From Trametes villosa (Eukaryota > Basidiomycota > Agaricomycetes > Polyporales > Polyporaceae): a stretch of 64,000 nt of DNA. The notes below the pieces were generated by a model. The model searched no databases, was not told where the DNA came from, and was given only the letters and a program-made list of their open reading frames with translations. A program made the position numbers and the translations under genes. The stretch lies in the NCBI GenBank assembly GCA_002964805.2, contig PUDQ02000003.1:1302001-1366000 (forward strand), read 5' to 3'. This document shows positions 57,826 through 64,000 of the stretch, in pieces. Positions within the stretch are counted from its first letter, which is position 1; each line of letters opens with the position of its first letter.

Positions 57826-58359
57826 ACCAACGATAGGTGCGTGACGAACATTTGAGCGAGAAGGGGATGTAGTGCTCCTGCACGGTAGCACCGTCCGAAC
57901 TCCTCTTGTACATACAGGATCGCGTCTCTTCCAGGCCTCACGAGGATCATTCCACAGCTGCGACGCGCAGCAATGACGGGATCGCGCCTGCTCATAGACC
58001 GTCGACCGCGTTTCGAGTGGACATGTAGATTGTAAGCACGGTCTAGTGGTACTGCGAAACGCGCGCGTCGCGTCGAGCGTTCGTACAAGCGTCGATCATG
58101 TTGTCAGGTGAGCATCGTAGCGTTCACTCGACCGCCCGATATCTTACAGCAGTCGCAGCAGGCGCCGAAAGGGACGACGAGTGGCCAAGCACTAGCCGTA
58201 GAGTAGGATAGATACTATAGTATCAGGGAGCTCACAGTAACTCTGATATTCGTGTTTGAACAGTGTCATGCCTTGACGGCACGGATAGCCATGACTGGAT
58301 CACTACAAATACACCATCGGATGAGGTAACCGACATCTGCCACACCTCCGAACCATGTG
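57826..58359. other. Intergenic, no gene recognised
   Basis: No coding sequence supported. Confidence 0.4.
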
Positions 58360-59108
58360 CTATACGCTAAACCCCAACCTCTCCCAGCCGTTCGCAAATT
58401 CCGGATAGTGCTGAATGAACACGTCGACTCTCTTCTGCGCGTCGTCGATCAGGGACCTCGGCATCCACTCAACGTCAGCCTGCCAGACGGTCTTGCCCCG
58501 GATGCGCGTCGCGGCATAGAGCAACTCCTTCAGGTCGTCGACGTCCACGTGCTGCTTCGCCTGCATGTCCGTGCGGTGCGAGACCCGGTGGTCGGACCAG
58601 CCCTGGAGCTTGAGCAGGATGAGCGGGACGAGCGGCATGACGGGCAGCCCGGCGACGCGCTCCACCCAAGCGCGCGGCACGTGGGGTATGTTGAGCACCC
58701 CAGGGACGAGGAGGTCGACTTTGCAGGCGCGGGGTGTTCCGTTTTTGCTTGGCGGGAGGGTGTACCAGAGGACTTGGTAGCGCGCGAGCGGGTTGCGCGA
58801 GTCGACGCGGAAGAACTTGGCTTCGTCTTCGTTCACGAGGATTTGCTTCAGTTCTTCTTGGTCGTAGTCTTTCGTGAACACGACGACGTCAATGTCCTAC
58901 AAATTACAAGGCATGTCATTGAGTGGCTCGAGTGCGGGTAAGAGTGGCTAAACGGAACGTGGCTTACATTGGGCGTCCGCGACGCGCCGAAGAGGCTCCC
59001 AGCAGCACTGCCGAATAGGCAGCACCGCAGCTCGTACTTCTCGAATATTCCCGTGACCCGCTGCGCGACACTCCGGATCTCCTCCTTGCTTGGTGGACTC
59101 GGGTTCAT
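58360..59108 (-). CDS. Nucleotidyltransferase-fold protein
   Basis: Two exons, 58,968-59,108 and 58,360-58,896, join in phase 0. The protein of about 225 residues starts MNPSPPSKEEIRSVAQRVTG. It contains LFGSAAGSLFGASRTPN followed directly by DIDVVVFTKD, which is the GS...DxD pattern of the nucleotidyltransferase (pol-beta-like) superfamily. The C-terminal part (VPGVLNIPHVPRAWVE, LILLKLQGWSDHR) is alpha-helical and typical of the many uncharacterised mushroom members. Substrate unknown. It sits within the Kre9-like array on the same strand as its neighbours. Complete, no frame breaks. Confidence 0.82.
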
Positions 59109-59494
59109 GATGGCTGAGAGGAGAGGTGTAAGTGGTGGTGAGGAACGTGGGGCGCCTGTTGGAAGCCCAGTGGCGGGAACACCGAGGCGCCTTATACTCT
59201 TCCCGGAGACAATGCCATCTCGCGACCGCAAGCCACGAGCCATGAGGCTTATTGACGGCCGCGAAAGGAGTTGTATTGAACAACAGGGTGTGGCCGAGGC
59301 CACGGTGTGCGCAGAAAACCTCCCGTTCATTCTAGCATATTCTCGGCCACCCGCCGGTGTACTGGAAAGACTGCGCGAATACAATCGCGAGCGGGCTATA
59401 GAAAGAGGAAGAGCACACACTCCGAGACGCTCGCGCACTTTGTGGCTGCGTTCGCTACTGCGGCAATTTTCCCAACGGCCTGAGCCACTCTCCA

Positions 59495-60181
59495 TCAACA
59501 GTCAGTCGCTGAGGGGAAAGGTCAAATATTCATTCGTCTCGCAAGTGACAGAGAGACGACGTACGGCCAGGGCGAATCGTGAAGATTGCAGACTGCGCGA
59601 TGTCTCCGTCTGCCTCAGTGAGCTTGAGGCCCACACTCGTGCCTGGAAGAGTGCCACATCAGTTCAACGCCGGTACAAACAGCGGAGGTGTACGCACCTG
59701 CCGCAGGGCGCGCGAGCCATGCGAAGTCGGTGCCATTGACCGTGAACGGACCGTCGATGACCTCTTCGTCCGGGAATGAGAGGACACTGGTTCGGCAGAA
59801 TCCTACTCGTTAGTGACTATCGTAACGGGGGCGTGATCGACTTACACCTATGCAAGCGTCGGAGATGATTATCTTCAAATGCGTCTGCAGTACTGGCAGA
59901 AGGACTTACCAGCGTAACTGGGACTAGCGCAGCGCAGACAACGTCATGATCGAAACTCGGGTGCGACAGAGTATAGGAACTTACGCGCGCATCCTTGCCA
60001 TTCAAGCACGGCGAACGTGCACTGACGCGGAGGGTTACTGAACATTTTCGCGCATGCTTGGGGTCAGCTGGTGCATAGGGAGTAGTGCAGCGGAGATTAC
60101 TCGCGGGGTGTCGATCTCGCATTGGGCGAGCACCGTGGCTGCGGCTGCAGCAGTGATAAGGGCGGGAAGGAGAAGGTGCAT
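59495..60181 (-). CDS. Kre9/Knh1-like small secreted protein, copy 11
   Basis: Minus strand. Signal peptide MHLLLPALITAAAAATVLAQ, then PPRQCTFAVLEWQGCALPVT, VVLSFPDEEVIDGPFTVNGT, DFAWLARPAAGTSVGLKLTE, IAQSAIFTIRPG and a shortened end PTDC. The first intron must use a GC donor (GCGAGT) to keep the frame. The 2-nt exon is GT (59,846-59,847). It has an extra Cys (QGCA) in the usual TGGxG position and is the most diverged intact member. Confidence 0.76.
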
Positions 60182-62286
60182 TGTTGGGGGTGAGGAGTCG
60201 TGATGACGCGCTCGTCGGTGGACACGCTGATATAGCGACGTCTCTAGGGGGAATACTAGTGATTCCTTCGTACTCGTCGAGTCGTGCTGCAGTCGAATCA
60301 ACACATATTTACGCGGAAGCAGTGTGCCTGAGGATTTCAATCTCACCGATCTTCTAGTACACTTTTGGCGCCGCTGGAGTACCGGATTCCTCGTGCTAGA
60401 TGGTTGGAAATTAGTTTAGGATAGGTTTGAGAGTGACAGGTTTGAGATAAGAATTGGGCGTTGCGGGGTATTTTGGGAACGAACCTTGACGGGAGCTGCG
60501 CACGGGCGGTAGGAGATTCATACAGACGCAGGGATGAGGTCAGGAGGTTGGTGGACTCTCATACAGGTGTATCTCGCCCGTAACCTTAGGCATTGTGCAG
60601 CGGTGATGAGAGGGCGCAAGATGTTGGCTCGGATGTGCTAGACAGTCTGCATACGACTCGCTCCGGGGCTTGCGATGTACCGTGTCATGCTTGCTTGGAT
60701 CTGTAGAGTGTGACCTCGTGTTGGTACTCTCCACAGTGAAGGCTGGTTTGTCTTAAGAAATTCGACAGGAGTAGTTAAGCAGGCTCAAGATACACTACTT
60801 ACGAGTGGCTGCTGGCTGAGACTCGAGACATATGACCAGGGAAGGGAGGAAATGCTAGGCGCGCATGGAGGATTCATTTCACGCCTCAAAGCCAAATAAA
60901 GACAAACATGACAGATTTCGGCAGCCGCTCAGCGGGCTTCAGCGGGGTCGCCTCCGGGCTCGGAGCTTTCCTCCGGATCCAGTCCAACCACTCGAACACA
61001 TATCACAGAAACCAGAACAACGGGTGCGATACGAAGGCATTTGGCCGCTCGCACTCGCAGCCTTGAACATAAACCAGAGCAACCCACAAGGCACGCAGGC
61101 GCGTTCCCGGCAAGTCCCGTCGGCAGTGCGTTCCGTCACGCTTTTCTGGGCCGCGAAGACGGTGCGCCAGCTAGTACTAGTCCGCCCACTCTGCTTGTTC
61201 TTTACCTTTCGGAGGCACCTCAGGATGCAGTCAATCCACGCCGGGGTAAGCTTAGTGATGGCCAGGTACGGTTCAATTGGATGGCACACCGTGCGTCGCG
61301 CGATGTGGTAAGCCAAGTGGGGCAAGAGTCTGGGTGGCGACTCGTCGCACTTCTTCGTTGTGGCTTCACACCACGAGCACATGCACGCAAAGCGGTGTGA
61401 AAAACGTCCCACTCTCCTTCTTTGCGGAGGGTTTGGACCAGCGCGACCGGCTGCGCAACGGATGGAAAGTCGGAGTAGCATGTGTGGCTCGCGGGGCCCG
61501 GGTGCATACAGCTGATCAGGTCGTAGCGGCCTTATGTGTCGACTGTCAGTCCTACTCTAGACCGCCCGCGTGATCTCGTTAGCCTGTTGGACGCAACTGT
61601 GCTCTGACTTGACGTGCCTATTCTCGTCGGGCCCTCTAACAAGCCGTGGTCCTAGCTTTCAGCTTCCTATTTTACAAACTTGGGCGACGGATACACCATT
61701 CTGTCCGCGGTACGTCATGCTTCTTCGATTCTGAGACGTAAAGACGGATGCCCTGATGTTTGTCTGATAGATGAGAACCTGTCAGATGGATAGCGGTGTG
61801 ATGTTCATTCGACGAAGGCCTGCGCTTGCGGTATTCCTGGCGTGAATCGCGCCTCGCATCCCGTGCCGATGTATATGTATCGGCGAACTGAGTGTTCTGC
61901 GCGTCCGCATCGGCTGCTGTGTCAAAGTGCGGGAAAAGCCGGCGGACACGACCGATGTCCATCTATGTCGCGACACAAACGCAGTTGCCGGTCATTCCAA
62001 CACGAGCACTACAAGATGTTGATAGCTTATGTGAGTTAGAATCTGAGTTCCAGGGCCATACGTTCGCTACAAGAGCTTATCGAGCATTAATCAGAGCTCC
62101 TGATCTCCATGCTGGACTCCGCACACGCCCGAGAGCGTGCGGATTCCACTCGGCGGACTGTGGTACATTGCGCGTACGTTTGCTCACGAGATCCGGGCAA
62201 AAAGGCTTAATCTCAGCAGGCGTACCGCCATACTGTGGCAAGCAGGCGTCGAGCCTTGATGTGCAGGATAGATACCAAAACGCACA
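60182..62286. other. Intergenic, no gene recognised
   Basis: Frames at 60,865-61,311 (plus) and 60,939-61,481 (minus) overlap on opposite strands and neither has a recognised domain. TATATCAG near 60,227-60,234 (minus) may serve the upstream Kre9-like gene. Confidence 0.35.
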
Positions 62287-62297
62287 GCGACCAGCGG

Positions 62298-62317
62298 CAT
62301 CAGCAAAATCGCACCCC
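62298..62317 (+). repeat. Left inverted repeat of the 1.4-kb element
   Basis: 20-bp perfect arm, CATCAGCAAAATCGCACCCC, followed by TAGGAC-rich sequence. Confidence 0.85.
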
Positions 62318-63693
62318 TTCCTACCGGTCCTGGGTGGTCCTATATAGGACCCCCAGGATCAATAGGACATAGGATGGCCCGTCCTATCAAGGCTATGTCG
62401 ATTTCCTGGGATAGGACGGATCCATCCTACGTAGGATCGGCGGTCCTATAGTATGATCGGAAAGGATGCACGGCAGGAACAATCACAAGATGTATGCACA
62501 CATCGGGACCAGTTGATTCTACACCGAAATATATTCCTCGGACACCGGCTACCAGCCGCTATAAAATACATGGATGTCTAAGTGACTACGAATAAGAACC
62601 GGGCGAGCATCTCGGGCATCGCCTAGCAATAGTCGACACCCCCTGACTACAGAAGCCCGCTCAACGCGATTATCGTATACATAAGTCAACGACGAGCCGC
62701 TTCTGTGTGAGATCATACGGGTGAGCGAGCGGAAGACGTGTTAACGAGGAGAAAGGGGTGAATGCGTACCCCAGTGCATATCGAGCCGAGTTTTCTGACC
62801 AAAGAAGCGTGGCAAGTACAAGTGTCGCCACGGAAGGCTTGTCCAGTCGGCCGCCGTCGACGCGTGGACTCGACACCATCGAGGGGGAGCATAGATGAGT
62901 GATCATGCAGTTGTGAGGGTGTGCCAATAGCGGAGTAAGCAACATTGGGGATGATGAACGGGTGGCCTTGAGGAGACTCGACAAGCCGTAGAGAGCTTCA
63001 GAGACGGCAGAAGGACCATAGGACGAGCCATGTGCCAAGAGGTACAACATCGACGCCGAAGGAATACGAGGATGCCGAGGACGAGAGTAGCCAAGCATAG
63101 GTAGCTAGTTGTGAGAGAGACGAGACAGACTTACAAGGCCGAAGGGAGGGCAGCGCTCAGCCGGGGGAGACGAACGACAAGCTGTCTTGCTGTGTAGAGT
63201 GGCGGTTGCTGGCGGTATCTAGAGTACAGACTAGACGGGGAGCCGGCAGCATCAGTCCTCAAAAACCAGAAAGCAGACATGCGTAGAGAGTAGCCAGCAG
63301 GAAACCCTACGAAGACAGGGGAGGAACAGATTGCGATGATGAAGGCAGAAGGAGAGAGGCGGCAAGGTAAAGGCGCTCACCACGCCAGCGAGACAGTCAT
63401 TGATGGAGCCACGTGGTCAGCAAAGCTGAGCGCCTGGCGCTCGTCGTACTTTGGATTTTCTCCCCTGAACCTCATCGCGCGCAATGTTGTGCACTCCCAA
63501 ACGCTTCCGTGTATGTATTCGAGATGTACGGAGACTAATCTAGCATTCCCGGACCAGAAAACATATATCTGAAAATTCACGCTCATGCGCCCAAAGTGTG
63601 TATGATCGGAAGGCGTCCCAGGACCCGCAGGAAGGCTTCCATAAGACGTAGGATGGCTCGTAGGACATAGGACCCCTTCATAGGACATATGAT

Positions 63694-63713
63694 GGGGTGC
63701 GATTTTGCTGATG
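63694..63713 (-). repeat. Right inverted repeat of the 1.4-kb element
   Basis: GGGGTGCGATTTTGCTGATG, the exact reverse complement of the left arm. Confidence 0.85.
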
Positions 63714-63887
63714 GGGCGGGTCGCACGCCACCACTACTGGCAGCGACGCATCCTGTTCAACACCTTCTGCCACCATATTCGATCGAAGAGGATGCGGGAA
63801 GGTCATAAGGCGACTGCCAGGGCTTGCTCCGGTATCTCACCACCCCTCCTTCCCTCCCATCTCTTGAGGCTTGGAGTCTCATCGATC

Positions 63888-64000
63888 ATGGCCCCTACTC
63901 TCGCGTGGTACGCACTCTGCGTCTCTTTCACGGCGCTCCTCGCCTTGTCCCAACCTCCGCCCCAAACGTTCTTTCCTGCGAGCGTCCCACTGGCTAATCG
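63888..64000 (+). CDS. Probable secreted glutaminase (GtaA-like), 5' end only
   Basis: ATG at 63,888 opens a signal peptide (MAPTLAWYALCVSFTALLAL) followed by SQPPPQTFFPASVPLANR, then the window ends. FFPAS(V/I)PLA-R at the mature N-terminus is characteristic of fungal GtaA-type extracellular glutaminases, which convert glutamine to glutamate. Only 37 codons are visible, so the family call rests on this motif and the signal peptide. Confidence 0.65.
   Translation, partial: MAPTLAWYALCVSFTALLALSQPPPQTFFPASVPLAN

Larger units (their letters stand above)
62287..63724. mobile_element. Non-autonomous 1.4-kb inverted-repeat element
   Basis: CATCAGCAAAATCGCACCCC at 62,298-62,317 is exactly inverted at 63,694-63,713. 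A further 11 outer bases match imperfectly (GCGACC ends). Inside both ends are clusters of TAGGAC/GTCCTA and TAGGAT/ATCCTA hexamers (62,335-62,450 and 63,640-63,690), like the subterminal binding sites of TIR transposons. GTATGATCGGAA occurs near both ends in direct orientation (62,452 and 63,600). A minus-strand frame of 142 codons is not recognised. No transposase and no clear target-site duplication. Confidence 0.75.

Noticed and set aside
60865..61481. Overlapping 148- and 180-codon frames on opposite strands
   Set aside because: Neither has recognisable motifs or introns, and coding on both strands at once is unlikely. Left unannotated.
1..64000. CRISPR arrays, operons, bacterial terminators
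   Set aside because: Spliceosomal introns, TATA boxes and family content show a eukaryotic nuclear genome; no regularly spaced short repeats were found.

Overview
The window looks like a GC-rich basidiomycete nuclear genome, probably an Agaricomycete wood-decay fungus of polypore type. Genes are split by many 45-80 nt GT-AG introns. Several families are typical of that group: an expanded alpha-kinase, an integrase-core (rve-type) protein, NRPS-like reductases, CE16 GDSL esterases and Kre9/Knh1-like small secreted proteins. All exon models were spliced by eye from the sequence; no searches or alignments were run.

Region 1 (about 200-27,180) is one large mobile element inside a host gene. A 26-bp perfect terminal inverted repeat lies at 785-810 and 27,042-27,067. 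It is flanked by a 7-bp direct repeat, TTTCCTG, at 778-784 and 27,068-27,074. The outer flanks are the two halves of one minus-strand gene of the 'WHYGF' family, and removing the 26.28-kb segment plus one TTTCCTG restores its reading frame. The element carries three apparently intact multi-exon genes: an unknown protein, an integrase-core protein and an alpha-type protein kinase. It also carries decayed pieces of three host-type genes: an adenylate-forming (NRPS-like) reductase, a farnesyl-diphosphate synthase and a SUR7/PalI-like membrane protein. Inside it are a second, older pair of about 204-bp inverted repeats, a third diverged copy of these, and tandem repeats.

Region 2 (27.1-30.5 kb) is a minus-strand tandem array of four WHYGF paralogues, one of them the interrupted gene. 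Region 3 (32.4-33.8 kb) is a seven-exon secreted CE16-type acetylesterase.

Region 4 (34.5-60.2 kb) is an array of eleven apparently intact Kre9/Knh1-like small secreted protein genes plus at least two degenerate copies. Seven intact genes are on the plus strand (34.5-49.0 kb) and four on the minus strand (49.3-60.2 kb). Every intact copy needs a 2-nt exon between two short introns to stay in frame. The array is broken up by three copies of a 0.96-kb repeat (R1), a tandem segmental duplication, and a nucleotidyltransferase-fold gene.

Region 5 (60.2-64.0 kb) holds a 1.4-kb inverted-repeat element full of TAGGAC/GTCCTA motifs. The first exon of a probable secreted glutaminase follows and runs off the window.
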